The notes beneath the pieces were generated by a model. The model made no database searches and was not told the DNA's origin. It was given only the letters and a program-made list of their open reading frames with translations. A DNA stretch of 8,559 nt from Chloroflexota bacterium (GTDB lineage Bacteria; Chloroflexota; Anaerolineae; Anaerolineales; Villigracilaceae): positions 1 to 8,559 of the forward strand of contig JAJYOO010000079.1 in the NCBI GenBank assembly GCA_021796155.1, read 5' to 3'. The translations under genes and the position numbers were made by a program. Of this stretch, positions 1-6,924 are shown one piece after another. Position 1 is the stretch's first letter; each line of letters opens with the position of its first letter.

Positions 1-526
1 GTGTAGAAAAGACATCGAAATCGCGTCCGCCCGCATAGTCCCGATAGAAGCGGACACAGCGATAACATTGGATGCAGCGATTCATTTCGTGATTGATGAA
101 CGGTCCCAGATATTGATTGCGATGCGTGCGTTTAGTGAAGCGATAGCGGCGATAAATGTGTCCCGTCATGACGGTCATGTCCTGAAGATGGCATTCGCCG
201 CCCTCGTCGCAAACGGGACAATCGTGCGGATGATTCACCATCAGCCACTCGATGACCGCCGCGCGGAACGCGACCGCCTCGGGGTCATGGATCGAGATGC
301 GGGTGCCGTCAGCCGCGGGAGTCATGCATGCCATGACCAATCTGCCTTTCGTATCCTGCTCGTTCCGAAATTGTTTGACCGCGCATTGGCGGCAAGCACC
401 CACCGATCCCAATGCGGGGTGATAGCAAAAGTAAGGCAAGTCCATCCCAAGCGAAAGAGCCGTATGCAACATGTTTTGTGAAGCATCAGCCTGATAGGCT
501 TTGCCATCAATGTAGATCGTACTCAC
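1..526 (-). CDS. nuoG: NADH-quinone oxidoreductase subunit G, N-terminal part (cut by left window edge)
   Basis: NuoG is the large Fe-S subunit of the peripheral arm of complex I, carrying electrons from NuoF towards NuoB/CD. Only the first 175 codons are visible; the rest lies beyond the left edge. Start chosen: GTG at 526-524, with GGAGGT at 537-532 five bases upstream, overlapping the nuoF stop codon; translated it begins [15 protein letters not shown] ferredoxin-like 2Fe-2S domain comes first, with Cys34, Cys45, Cys48 and Cys67 (cluster N1b). Next is the His-Cys3 4Fe-4S site: His99, Cys103, Cys106, Cys112 in [14 protein letters not shown]. Then NRCIQCYRC supplies Cys151, Cys154 and Cys157, three of the four N4 ligands. 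The stretch at 120-160 ([15 protein letters not shown], then NHEMNRC) closely resembles E. coli NuoG as I remember it. The extra N7 site and molybdopterin-like domain cannot be checked here. Last visible gene of the nuo operon. Confidence 0.96.
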   Translation of the reverse strand, partial: MSTIYIDGKAYQADASQNMLHTALSLGMDLPYFCYHPALGSVGACRQCAVKQFRNEQDTKGRLVMACMTPAADGTRISIHDPEAVAFRAAVIEWLMVNHPHDCPVCDEGGECHLQDMTVMTGHIYRRYRFTKRTHRNQYLGPFINHEMNRCIQCYRCVRFYRDYAGGRDFDVFST

Positions 527-529
527 CAG

Positions 530-1807
530 TTACCTCCACGGACAGCGTTTCTCACGAATGTGCTGCTCGAAATCGTCACGAAAATATTTGAGCGCGCTCT
601 GCAACGGCTCGGCAGCGCCAGGTGCAAGCATACAGAAAGTGTTGCCTGGCTGGAGCATGCGTATGTGGAAAGAAAGCAGATCTAAATCTTCCATCCGTCC
701 GCGACCATCTTCAATGGCTTGCAAGATTCTGGCAACCCACGGCAATCCTTCGCGGCAAGGAGTACACCAGCCGCAGGACTCTTGAGCGAAGAATTTTTCC
801 AGATTGAGCACCATGCCAACAGGACAGGTTTGATCGTCCAGCACGACCACGGTGCCTGTCCCCAATCGGCTGCCGACCTTCTCAACGGAGTTGTAGTCCA
901 TCTCTACATCCAAATGCTCTTCCAACAAAAAATCAGTGGAGGCTCCGCCAGGCAAAGCTCCGCGAAATTTATGACCAGGACGCATTCCGCCCGCGTGCTC
1001 GAAAATGATCTCGCGTAATGGAGTTCCCAACGGCAACTCCCACAAACCTGGATGGTTGACCTTTCCGCTGACGCCATAGATCTTGGTTCCACCATTCGAT
1101 GTGCGACTCAACCGTTTAAACCAGTCCGCACCGTTCTGGATAATATGCGGGACGCAACTAATCGTCTCCACGTTGTTGACAATCGTAGGCTTTCCCCATA
1201 AGCCAACGACGGGTGGATGTGGCGGCTTGGTCCGAGGGATCGCTCGGCGACCTTCGAGATTATTCAGCAATGCAGTTTCCTCGCCGCTGATGTAGCGCCC
1301 CGCGCTGACGTGCAGATGCAGATCGAAACTGAACTTCGAGCCGAGAATATTTTTGCCCAAATAACCCGACCGATAAGCCTCGGCAATGGCTTGTTCCAAT
1401 CGCTGTTCGGTTTCTTTGTAAGCCCAGCGCAGGAAGATGTATCCGACATCGGCTTGAACGGCATAGGCAGTGATCACAGCGCCTTCAATTAACTGATACG
1501 GATTTCCATCCAGAAGCATACGATCCTTGAAGGTGCCAGGCTCCATCTCATCGCCGTTGATGACCAGATATTTCGGGCGCGGCGTGTTCTCTCCCATCGG
1601 GACAAAGCTCCATTTCAGGCCTGTGAGAAAACCTGCGCCGCCGCGTCCACGCAATTCTGAATCCTTGACCGCGGTCGTCACTTCGGCAGGCGTCATTTGA
1701 AACAAAGCTTTACGTAATGCTTGATACGCGCCAGCACGCTCGAAAAACTTTATATCGAGCAATGGTTGTCCTGCGCGAATATTTTGTGTCAAAGGAGTCT
1801 CTGCCAT
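530..1807 (-). CDS. nuoF: NADH-quinone oxidoreductase subunit F (NADH- and FMN-binding)
   Basis: NuoF oxidises NADH: it binds NADH and FMN and passes electrons through a 4Fe-4S cluster (N3) into complex I. The protein is 425 residues, normal for the family (E. coli about 445). The glycine-rich FMN/NADH motif GRGGAGF is at 54-60, NGDEMEPGTFKDR at 84-96, and SAGRYISGEETALLNNLEG at 168-186. The C-terminal cluster ligands are Cys345, Cys348, Cys351 (SCGWCTPCREG) and Cys392 (TFCMLAPGA). Met in DEMEPGT, where many other bacteria have Gly or Ser, is an E. coli-type feature. The ATG at 1807 lies three bases after the nuoE stop; a weak purine-rich AAGAAG inside the nuoE end is the only ribosome-site candidate, so coupled translation is likely. 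The TAA stop at 532-530 is overlapped by the nuoG Shine-Dalgarno. Confidence 0.98.
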   Translation of the reverse strand: MAETPLTQNIRAGQPLLDIKFFERAGAYQALRKALFQMTPAEVTTAVKDSELRGRGGAGFLTGLKWSFVPMGENTPRPKYLVINGDEMEPGTFKDRMLLDGNPYQLIEGAVITAYAVQADVGYIFLRWAYKETEQRLEQAIAEAYRSGYLGKNILGSKFSFDLHLHVSAGRYISGEETALLNNLEGRRAIPRTKPPHPPVVGLWGKPTIVNNVETISCVPHIIQNGADWFKRLSRTSNGGTKIYGVSGKVNHPGLWELPLGTPLREIIFEHAGGMRPGHKFRGALPGGASTDFLLEEHLDVEMDYNSVEKVGSRLGTGTVVVLDDQTCPVGMVLNLEKFFAQESCGWCTPCREGLPWVARILQAIEDGRGRMEDLDLLSFHIRMLQPGNTFCMLAPGAAEPLQSALKYFRDDFEQHIREKRCPWR

Positions 1808-1810
1808 AAT

Positions 1811-2278
1811 CTACTTCTTGTAATTCTCCAGAATCTGATCAACATTTTCCACGCCAAGGTCGTGATGCAGGTCTTCATCAACCATCAACGCTGGGGCATG
1901 ATCGCAGTCTCCGAGACAAACGATTGGGAGCATGGTAAATTTACCGTCTTGAGTCGTTTGTCCGAGGTCAATTCCCAATCGTTCGGTCAAACGCTGACGG
2001 ATTTTCGGATATCCCATGATCCAACAGGAAACACTGTCGCACAGCAGGATGACATGTTTGCCGACAGGTTCGCGGAAGATCAGGTTGAAAAATGTGGCGA
2101 CACCATCCAACTCATCTGGAGTCATTTCCAGGAAATTAGCAATGTCTTTCAAGCTTTCATCCGAGATCCAGCCGCGCTTTTTTTGCACGATCTTGAGTGC
2201 GCTGATGCAAGCCCCGCGCTTGAACGGGTAATGCGAGATCTCAGCTTCAATTTCCTTCTTTTCTATATCTGATAACAT
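1811..2278 (-). CDS. nuoE: NADH-quinone oxidoreductase subunit E (24 kDa, 2Fe-2S)
   Basis: NuoE is the thioredoxin-fold partner of NuoF and carries the off-pathway 2Fe-2S cluster N1a. The reading frame is open up to 2326, but I start it at ATG 2278-2276 (MLSDIEKKEIEAEISHYP). This gives 155 residues, leaves 16 bases after the nuoCD stop and matches where family homology starts; the longer version would overlap nuoCD and add 16 residues unlike the family. The ribosome site is weak (GAGAG eight bases upstream). Cluster ligands are visible as CDSVSC (Cys-x4-Cys, around residue 100) and CLGDC (Cys-x3-Cys, around residue 133). Other family blocks are ALKIVQKKRGW, DGVATFFNLIFREPVGKHV and GQTTQDGKFTMLP. 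Stop is TAG at 1813-1811, three bases before nuoF. Confidence 0.96.
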   Translation of the reverse strand: MLSDIEKKEIEAEISHYPFKRGACISALKIVQKKRGWISDESLKDIANFLEMTPDELDGVATFFNLIFREPVGKHVILLCDSVSCWIMGYPKIRQRLTERLGIDLGQTTQDGKFTMLPIVCLGDCDHAPALMVDEDLHHDLGVENVDQILENYKK

Positions 2279-2294
2279 CGTCGCTTCTCTCGTT

Positions 2295-4034
2295 TTATCT
2301 ATCAATATCTGCCAGCACAAAATCAATACTTCCTAAAGTAGCCAATAAGTCAGGCACCATCATCCCGCGGCTAATAAACGGGAGCATTTGAATATGCGGG
2401 AAAGATGGTGTACGAATACGCGTGCGATATGACTCGCTGCCGCCATCGCTGATCAAGTAATATCCGTTGTTGCCTTTTGTGGCTTCGATACCCGCAAAGG
2501 CTTCACCGGGCGGAATCACGGGTCCCCAACTGACATTGAGGAAATGGTCAATCAATGTTTCGATGTCGTACATGGTATGCTCTTTGCGCGGCGGCGTCGC
2601 CAACGGGTGATCGGATTTATATGGACCTGGCGGCATGTTGCGAAGGCACTGATCTATGATTCTCAAACTTTGGCGCATCTCCTCGACGCGCACCACGCCT
2701 CGGTCGTAACAATCGCCGTGAGTCGCAATGGGAATATCAAACTCGAATTGTTCGTAACCTGAGTAAGGTCGTTTCTTGCGAAAGTCCCATTCGAAGCCGC
2801 AAGCGCGCAGACCTGGACCCGTCACGCCCCATTCGATTGCATCGTCCAGTGTGTAACTGCCGACACCTTTCGTGCGAGCCTGAAAAATCTTATTCTGCAT
2901 CACCATTTCATCGTATTCGTCCAAACGCTTCGGCATGTACTTGAGAAAGTCTTGGACGAGTTGATCCCAACCTTTTGGCAAATCCTGAGTCACGCCTCCG
3001 ATTCGAAACCAGCTCGGGTGCATCCGTCCGCCAGTGATCGCCGCCACGATGTCAAAGACCCGCTCCCGGTCCGAGAAAGTAAAGAAGACCGGGGAAAGCT
3101 GACCGACATCCTGCGCGAAAGTCCCGTACCAGACCAGATGACTCGCGAGTCTGAAAAATTCCGCCAGCATGATGCGGATCACTTTCGCCCTGTCAGGGAC
3201 TTCTATTCCTGCCAGCTTCTCAACCGCCAAAACATAAGGCAGGTTGTTCATCACGCCGCCGAGGTAATCAATGCGATCCGTATACGGGATGAAGGTATGC
3301 CACGATTGACGTTCAGCCATCTTCTCCGCGCCGCGGTGATGGTAGCCAATCTCGGGTACCGCGTCCACGATGAACTCACTATCCAGTTGCAGAACGATTC
3401 GCAAAACGCCATGCGCGCCCGGATGCTGCGGACCGAGATTGAGGAACATGAATTCGGTGTCTTCACTTTGACGTTTTAGTCCCCATTCTTCAGGATGAAA
3501 TTGAAGCGCTTCTTCCTCACGCTCTTGTTTATCCAAAGGCAATTGATACGGGCCCATTTCCGTGGCACGCGCTGGATGTTCCTTCCGTAACGGATGACCC
3601 TGCCAGGTGCGCGGCATCAAGATGCGCGCCAGGTGCGGATGACCTTCGAAAGTAATACCGAACATATCCCAGACTTCTCTCTCATACCAATTGGCATTGA
3701 GATAGATACCAGTGATTGAGGGCAGTGAAGGATATTCACCGGTCAATGGCACTTTGATTCTTACGTCTTCATTCCGTTCGAAAGATAACAGGTGGTAGAC
3801 AACAGTGAAATCAGATTTCGGCTGACCTTCGCGGTGAGTACGTGTCCGTTCGTCTATGGCGGTCAGATCGTAGAGCATTCTATAAGGTTGAGTAACCTCA
3901 TTCTTCAAAAAGCGCGAGGTGTCAACGATCTGCTGAGGCGAGACCCATATCGTCGGAATATCATCTTTGGTCGGCTGAAGGGACAGAATCGATTCGCCGA
4001 AGCGATCCTTTAATTCATCATAAACGTTTCCCAC
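2295..4034 (-). CDS. nuoCD: NADH-quinone oxidoreductase fused subunits C and D
   Basis: A single reading frame holds NuoC (30 kDa) followed by NuoD (49 kDa), which together form the quinone-reducing module of complex I. From the GTG at 4034-4032 the protein is 579 residues (E. coli NuoCD about 600). I prefer this start because GAGGT sits five bases upstream, within the last codons of nuoB, and nuoB stops one base before it. An ATG at 4046 would overlap nuoB by 11 bases and has no ribosome site. NuoC part about 1-160: the 30-kDa signature [10 protein letters not shown] is at 118-127. A charged linker rich in Glu and Lys covers about 160-190. NuoD starts near 195: [10 protein letters not shown] at 200-209 carries the His of the quinone site, and RIDYLGG (from about 254) carries the conserved Tyr; also [10 protein letters not shown]. 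The end, DFVLADIDR, matches the E. coli C-terminus. No stop or ribosome site separates the halves. Confidence 0.97.
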   Translation of the reverse strand: MGNVYDELKDRFGESILSLQPTKDDIPTIWVSPQQIVDTSRFLKNEVTQPYRMLYDLTAIDERTRTHREGQPKSDFTVVYHLLSFERNEDVRIKVPLTGEYPSLPSITGIYLNANWYEREVWDMFGITFEGHPHLARILMPRTWQGHPLRKEHPARATEMGPYQLPLDKQEREEEALQFHPEEWGLKRQSEDTEFMFLNLGPQHPGAHGVLRIVLQLDSEFIVDAVPEIGYHHRGAEKMAERQSWHTFIPYTDRIDYLGGVMNNLPYVLAVEKLAGIEVPDRAKVIRIMLAEFFRLASHLVWYGTFAQDVGQLSPVFFTFSDRERVFDIVAAITGGRMHPSWFRIGGVTQDLPKGWDQLVQDFLKYMPKRLDEYDEMVMQNKIFQARTKGVGSYTLDDAIEWGVTGPGLRACGFEWDFRKKRPYSGYEQFEFDIPIATHGDCYDRGVVRVEEMRQSLRIIDQCLRNMPPGPYKSDHPLATPPRKEHTMYDIETLIDHFLNVSWGPVIPPGEAFAGIEATKGNNGYYLISDGGSESYRTRIRTPSFPHIQMLPFISRGMMVPDLLATLGSIDFVLADIDR

Positions 4035-4035
4035 G

Positions 4036-4671
4036 TCATACCTCATCCGGTGGACGCAGTGTCGTTGCCTTTTGCCGTTCAGCACGTTTTAGATCCCTCT
4101 GCGATGTTTTATCCGGCTTGATTACACCTTGGGGTCCGATTACCCAGTTCAAGGGGCGTTGTTCTTTTCCTACTGAAGCCTCCAATAGAGTCAATCCCTC
4201 TAGAAAAGCATCTGGACGCGGTGGGCAACCGGGTACATAAACATCAACCGGCATGATTTTGTCCACGCCTTGCACCACACTGTAAATATCGTACATCCCG
4301 CCCGAGTTCGCGCACGAACCCATCGAGATCACCCAGCGAGGTTCCATCATCTGGTCATAGAGGCGTTTAATGATGGGTGCCATTTTGATAAATGGCGTCC
4401 CGGCAATGATCATTAGATCGGCTTCACGCGGTGTGCCTCGGATGACCTCTGCGCCAAAGCGGGCAATGTCATACCGGCTGGTGATGCTGGTTGCCATTTC
4501 AACGTAACAACAGGACAGGCCGAAGTTGAAGGGCCAGAGCGAATTCTTGCGTCCCCAGGCTAACAGGTCTTGAAGACGCGTCAGCATGAAAATTTTGTCG
4601 AAGATTTGATTCAATCCTCGATCACTGCCTTCTGTAATTTTCCCATTCGATTTACTTAACGACCAACGCAT
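4036..4671 (-). CDS. nuoB: NADH-quinone oxidoreductase subunit B (N2 cluster)
   Basis: NuoB holds the terminal 4Fe-4S cluster N2, which donates electrons to quinone at the NuoB/NuoD interface. The 211-residue protein has all four N2 ligands: the tandem Cys54-Cys55 in [10 protein letters not shown], Cys120 in [10 protein letters not shown] and Cys149 in [12 protein letters not shown]. The block [12 protein letters not shown] is typical of the family. The C-terminal tail, including LRPPDEV, resembles the E. coli-type extension after the conserved core. The ATG at 4671-4669 has GAGGT five bases upstream (4681-4677). It lies 45 bases after nuoA, and its TGA stop is one base before the chosen nuoCD GTG. 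Confidence 0.98.
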   Translation of the reverse strand: MRWSLSKSNGKITEGSDRGLNQIFDKIFMLTRLQDLLAWGRKNSLWPFNFGLSCCYVEMATSITSRYDIARFGAEVIRGTPREADLMIIAGTPFIKMAPIIKRLYDQMMEPRWVISMGSCANSGGMYDIYSVVQGVDKIMPVDVYVPGCPPRPDAFLEGLTLLEASVGKEQRPLNWVIGPQGVIKPDKTSQRDLKRAERQKATTLRPPDEV

Positions 4672-4716
4672 ATGCTACCTCTAAATTCTCTACAAAAAAG
4701 CGTTCTTGATGCAAAA

Positions 4717-5100
4717 TTATTTCCTTCGCGGCCCCCAATCCAAAGCACCAAGACGCCACAAGTAGACCAACGCGGCGACGAGCACACCGATAAAAACGAG
4801 GATTTCAGAATAACCAGTCCATCTCAGTTGACGCATGGCAACCGCCCAAGTGATTATGAAAACGGATTCGAGATCGAATATCACAAAGAACATGGCGATC
4901 AGATAGAACCGAGCGGCCATTCGTTGTCGCGCTGAGCCGATCACAGGGACACCGGACTCGAAGGGTTCGTCAGTGGCATGCCCCTTATGATGTTCGCCAA
5001 GCACAAAGGAAATAGCCAACATGGCAGCGATTAATAAAATCACTACCGTGCCATAGGAGATTACGCTCCAAATTTCAACTGTAATTTCCGGGGGGTACAC
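4717..5100 (-). CDS. nuoA: NADH-quinone oxidoreductase subunit A (membrane subunit)
   Basis: NuoA is a small membrane subunit at the junction of the peripheral and membrane arms of complex I. The 127-residue protein has three predicted membrane helices, at about 13-35, 65-87 and 97-117. The conserved loop contains PFESGVPVIGSARQR, followed by RFYLIAMFFVIFDLESVF with its conserved acidic pair, and the C-terminus has YLWRLGALDWGP, as in E. coli. The start is GTG at 5100-5098, supported by AAGGAG at 5111-5106, five bases upstream; no ATG in frame fits better. It is the first gene of the operon, and the region upstream is a divergent promoter region shared with the alcohol dehydrogenase gene. Confidence 0.97.
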   Translation of the reverse strand: MYPPEITVEIWSVISYGTVVILLIAAMLAISFVLGEHHKGHATDEPFESGVPVIGSARQRMAARFYLIAMFFVIFDLESVFIITWAVAMRQLRWTGYSEILVFIGVLVAALVYLWRLGALDWGPRRK

Positions 5101-5158
5101 AAACGCTCCTTACGACGTCCCAATATTCATGAGATGTCGTTACCAATAAAATGAAGCT

Positions 5159-5171
5159 TTTGAGTCTCAAA
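5159..5171. repeat. Perfect 13-base palindrome in the nuo leader
   Basis: TTTGAG-T-CTCAAA is a perfect inverted repeat with six-base arms and a one-base centre. It lies between the predicted nuo start of transcription (about 5206) and nuoA. It looks like a dimeric regulator site rather than an RNA hairpin, because a one-base loop would have to open. A looser CTC/GAG dyad is nearby at 5194-5203. Function unknown. Confidence 0.4.
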
Positions 5172-5212
5172 CAATAACCGCCCAATTCCTGAACTCGAAT
5201 TGAGCACAAAAG

Positions 5213-5241
5213 ATTATATATCGTATTATGATATTAATCAA
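5213..5241 (-). promoter_or_regulatory. Predicted sigma70-type promoter of the nuo operon
   Basis: Read on the minus strand, TTGATT (5241-5236, four of six bases matching the -35 consensus) is followed after exactly 17 bases by a perfect TATAAT (5218-5213). Transcription would start near 5206, giving a leader of about 105 bases before the nuoA GTG. The region is AT-rich, which raises the chance of coincidental boxes, but the spacing and the perfect -10 make this the best nuo promoter candidate in the gap. Confidence 0.6.
5228..5241. promoter_or_regulatory. FNR/CRP-family-like operator overlapping the nuo -35 box
   Basis: The 14-base sequence ATGATATTAATCAA matches the FNR consensus TTGAT-N4-ATCAA at nine of ten defined positions. 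It covers the whole -35 hexamer of the predicted nuo promoter, with its centre about 28 bases upstream of the expected start, a position where a bound regulator would normally block transcription. The binding protein is not in the window, so FNR, DNR, NtcA and CRP-type relatives cannot be told apart, and AT-richness makes chance a real alternative. Confidence 0.4.
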
Positions 5242-5307
5242 CTGGCTATCAAATTTGAAGCCGACGTACAATGATCAGTTAAATAAGCAATAACGAAAAT
5301 CTCTCAA

Positions 5308-5313
5308 TATAAT
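5308..5313 (+). promoter_or_regulatory. Possible -10 box for the alcohol dehydrogenase gene
   Basis: A perfect TATAAT lies 30 bases before the ATG of the alcohol dehydrogenase gene, which would give a short leader of about 24 bases. No good -35 exists at 16-18 bases upstream (the best is TAAGCA at 5284-5289), so an activator may be needed. A rival plus-strand promoter is TTGAGC (5200-5205), an 18-base gap and TATTAT (5224-5229), with a leader near 107 bases. The ribosome site AAGGAG at 5330-5335 is clear. Confidence 0.4.
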
Positions 5314-5343
5314 CAGTGCATTCCTCGCCAAGGAGAGAAAAAT

Positions 5344-6375
5344 ATGAAAGCGATTCGTTTGGTGGAAGTAGGTCGTCCTTTGGAACTTCAAGAGATCCCC
5401 ACGCCCACTATTGGAGAAAAGGATATTCTGGTACGAGTTGGCGCTGCAGGAATCTGTCATTCCGATGTTCATTATCGTGCAGGACTTTCTCCCGTACACC
5501 CTCTGCCGCTGACCCTCGGTCATGAAGTAGCGGGCATTGTTGAGAAAGTTGGCTCAGAAGTAACAAGAGTTAAAAATGGGGAAAGGGTCTGCCTGCACTA
5601 CAACCTGACTTGCGGAGATTGTTATTATTGCAGCACAGGAAATGAGCAGTTCTGCGAAAGAGTTTTAATGCTGGGGCATACAACGCAGGGCGGTTATGCA
5701 GAATACATTTCGGTCCCCGCGCGTAACGCGATCCGCCTGCCGGATGAAATCCCCTTTGAACAAGGTGCTACGCTGATGTGTGCCTCGGCGACAGCTTTTC
5801 ACGCACTGCGAAAGTCGAGGCTTAAGGCTGGGGAAACCGCGGCCGTCTTTGGCGTCGGCGGACTCGGATTGTCCGCGATTCAGCTGGCGAAAGCTTTCGG
5901 CGCGTTGGATGTCTATGCGGTGGATATCAAAGAAGAGAAGCTTGACCTCGCAGCCCAATATGGAGCAATCCCCATCAACGCAGAAAAGGCTGATCCTGTA
6001 AATGAGATTCGACGATTGACACGCAACAGAGGAGTGGATATCGCAATCGAAATGATCGGTTTACCGCAAACCATGCGACAGACGGTTCAGTTGCTTGGCG
6101 TAATGGGTCGCGCTGTGCTGGTCGGATTGGGAAACAAGCCTCTTGAGATCAATACATACCGCGAACTGTTGGGCAAGGAAGCTGAAGTCATCGGCTCGAA
6201 CGATCACTTGCTCCAAGAGCTTCCGCTTCTCGTGGAAATGGCACGGCGCGGAGTGTTGGATGTCTCGCACGCTGTCACGCGGACGATACCGTTAGATGCT
6301 AATGCGATCAATCAAACTTTTGACTCTCTCGAAAAGTTTAGCACTGATGTGAGGACTGTCATCGTACCTCATTGA
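5344..6375 (+). CDS. Zinc-dependent alcohol dehydrogenase (medium-chain MDR family)
   Basis: An NAD(P)-dependent oxidoreductase of the medium-chain zinc family, probably interconverting an alcohol and an aldehyde or ketone in the cytoplasm; the substrate cannot be read from sequence. Its 343 residues are a typical full length. The N-terminal GroES-like domain (about 1-155) has catalytic zinc residues Cys38 (GICHSD), His60-Glu61 (GHE) and Cys146. The structural zinc lobe has all four cysteines, 90, 93, 96 and 104, in the pattern Cys-x2-Cys-x2-Cys-x7-Cys. The Rossmann domain has GVGGLG at 170-175, and Asp194 at the end of the second strand suggests NAD rather than NADP. The ATG at 5344 follows AAGGAG by eight bases. 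The gene is divergent from nuoA, single, and ends nine bases from the convergent DUF488 gene. A sorbitol, threonine or other MDR dehydrogenase role cannot be excluded. Confidence 0.93.
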   Translation: MKAIRLVEVGRPLELQEIPTPTIGEKDILVRVGAAGICHSDVHYRAGLSPVHPLPLTLGHEVAGIVEKVGSEVTRVKNGERVCLHYNLTCGDCYYCSTGNEQFCERVLMLGHTTQGGYAEYISVPARNAIRLPDEIPFEQGATLMCASATAFHALRKSRLKAGETAAVFGVGGLGLSAIQLAKAFGALDVYAVDIKEEKLDLAAQYGAIPINAEKADPVNEIRRLTRNRGVDIAIEMIGLPQTMRQTVQLLGVMGRAVLVGLGNKPLEINTYRELLGKEAEVIGSNDHLLQELPLLVEMARRGVLDVSHAVTRTIPLDANAINQTFDSLEKFSTDVRTVIVPH

Positions 6376-6384
6376 GTTTTTGTT
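6350..6384 (+). terminator. Weak candidate terminator after the alcohol dehydrogenase gene
   Basis: TGAGG (6350-6354) pairs with CCTCA (6367-6371) around a 12-base loop, and a T-rich run (TTTTTGTTTTATT) starts at 6377. The stem is only five pairs and overlaps the end of the coding region, and six bases separate it from the T-run, so it is a poor match to a classical Rho-independent terminator. The gap to the convergent gene is only nine bases, so any terminator must overlap coding sequence. Confidence 0.25.
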
Positions 6385-6912
6385 TTATTCTGATTTCGCG
6401 GGATAAGTGATCTTCGCTCCATCAACATGCGCCCATGGAGTCAATGCGTGCCGCTTGCTTGTTTTCGCATTCATAATATCTTCAACGCGTATTTTCCGGA
6501 CGATCAAGCTATCGGCGATAAGCGAACGGTGACATCTCCATGGGACTGCTTCTGCGCACATGATAACCGTTCGCTGCTTTGACGCGAGTTCGATGAGCTG
6601 CTCCATGCCGGCCCGAAATTCGGGTGTCTGCATATAATCGGCAAAGCCGCGGAAGGAGGCATTTTTCCAGGCTGTATTAAGGGATGCTTTTGTGGTTCGT
6701 CTCAAGCCGCCGAGGCTTGTTAAGTGAATATATTCTATTTTTTGTTTCAACAACTCTTCTTTCAAGTTGTCTTGATTGAACTGGGGATTATGGCGGGATT
6801 TGGGAATAGTGCGTACATCAGCAACCAGTCCAACTTCAAACGCTCGGAGTATTTTGATAAATGCTTCGATTGGGTGAGTCGAATGTCCAATGGTATATAT
6901 CGTTTCGCTCAT
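6385..6912 (-). CDS. DUF488 family protein
   Basis: A 175-residue soluble protein with the hallmarks of the DUF488 family, whose biochemical role is not settled. Visible motifs: TIGHS at 7-11, DVRTIP at 32-37 followed by KSR, LGGLR at 67-71, MCAE at 118-121 and WRCHR at 125-129. The conserved Cys119 and Cys127-His128-Arg129, with Arg34 and Arg40, form a pattern suggesting an active or ligand-binding pocket. There is no signal peptide or membrane segment. The ATG at 6912 lies 12 bases after the metE stop in the same direction, with no convincing ribosome site, so it is probably co-transcribed and translationally coupled to metE. Whether it has any link to methionine metabolism is unknown. The TAA stop is at 6387-6385. 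Confidence 0.9.
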   Translation of the reverse strand: MSETIYTIGHSTHPIEAFIKILRAFEVGLVADVRTIPKSRHNPQFNQDNLKEELLKQKIEYIHLTSLGGLRRTTKASLNTAWKNASFRGFADYMQTPEFRAGMEQLIELASKQRTVIMCAEAVPWRCHRSLIADSLIVRKIRVEDIMNAKTSKRHALTPWAHVDGAKITYPAKSE

Positions 6913-6924
6913 GCAATATCTGGT

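Noticed and set aside
68..481. Plus-strand open frame of 137 codons at the left edge
   Set aside because: The minus strand here encodes the NuoG N-terminus with all its expected Fe-S ligands; the plus-strand frame is its shadow.
1721..2272. Plus-strand open frame of 183 codons opposite nuoE and the start of nuoF
   Set aside because: It runs antisense across two conserved genes and their junction, and its translation resembles no family I know.
2279..2326. Longer nuoE starting at 2326
   Set aside because: It would overlap nuoCD by 32 bases and add 16 residues unlike the family; the ATG at 2278 after the nuoCD stop fits better.
2952..3479. Plus-strand open frame of 175 codons opposite nuoCD
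   Set aside because: It is fully inside the conserved NuoD coding region on the opposite strand, with no start context or family resemblance.
4672..4716. Possible hidden small gene or attenuator between nuoA and nuoB
   Set aside because: Only 45 bases, without a hairpin; it just carries the nuoB ribosome site.
5278..5294. Possible ArcA-like site (GTTAAATAAGCAATAAC)
   Set aside because: It resembles the ArcA consensus only in AT-richness and the first few bases; the match is too weak to support.
5275..5523. Minus-strand open frame of 82 codons across the adh start and the intergenic region
   Set aside because: It overlaps the conserved N-terminus of the dehydrogenase antisense, ends just inside the intergenic region and has no family resemblance.
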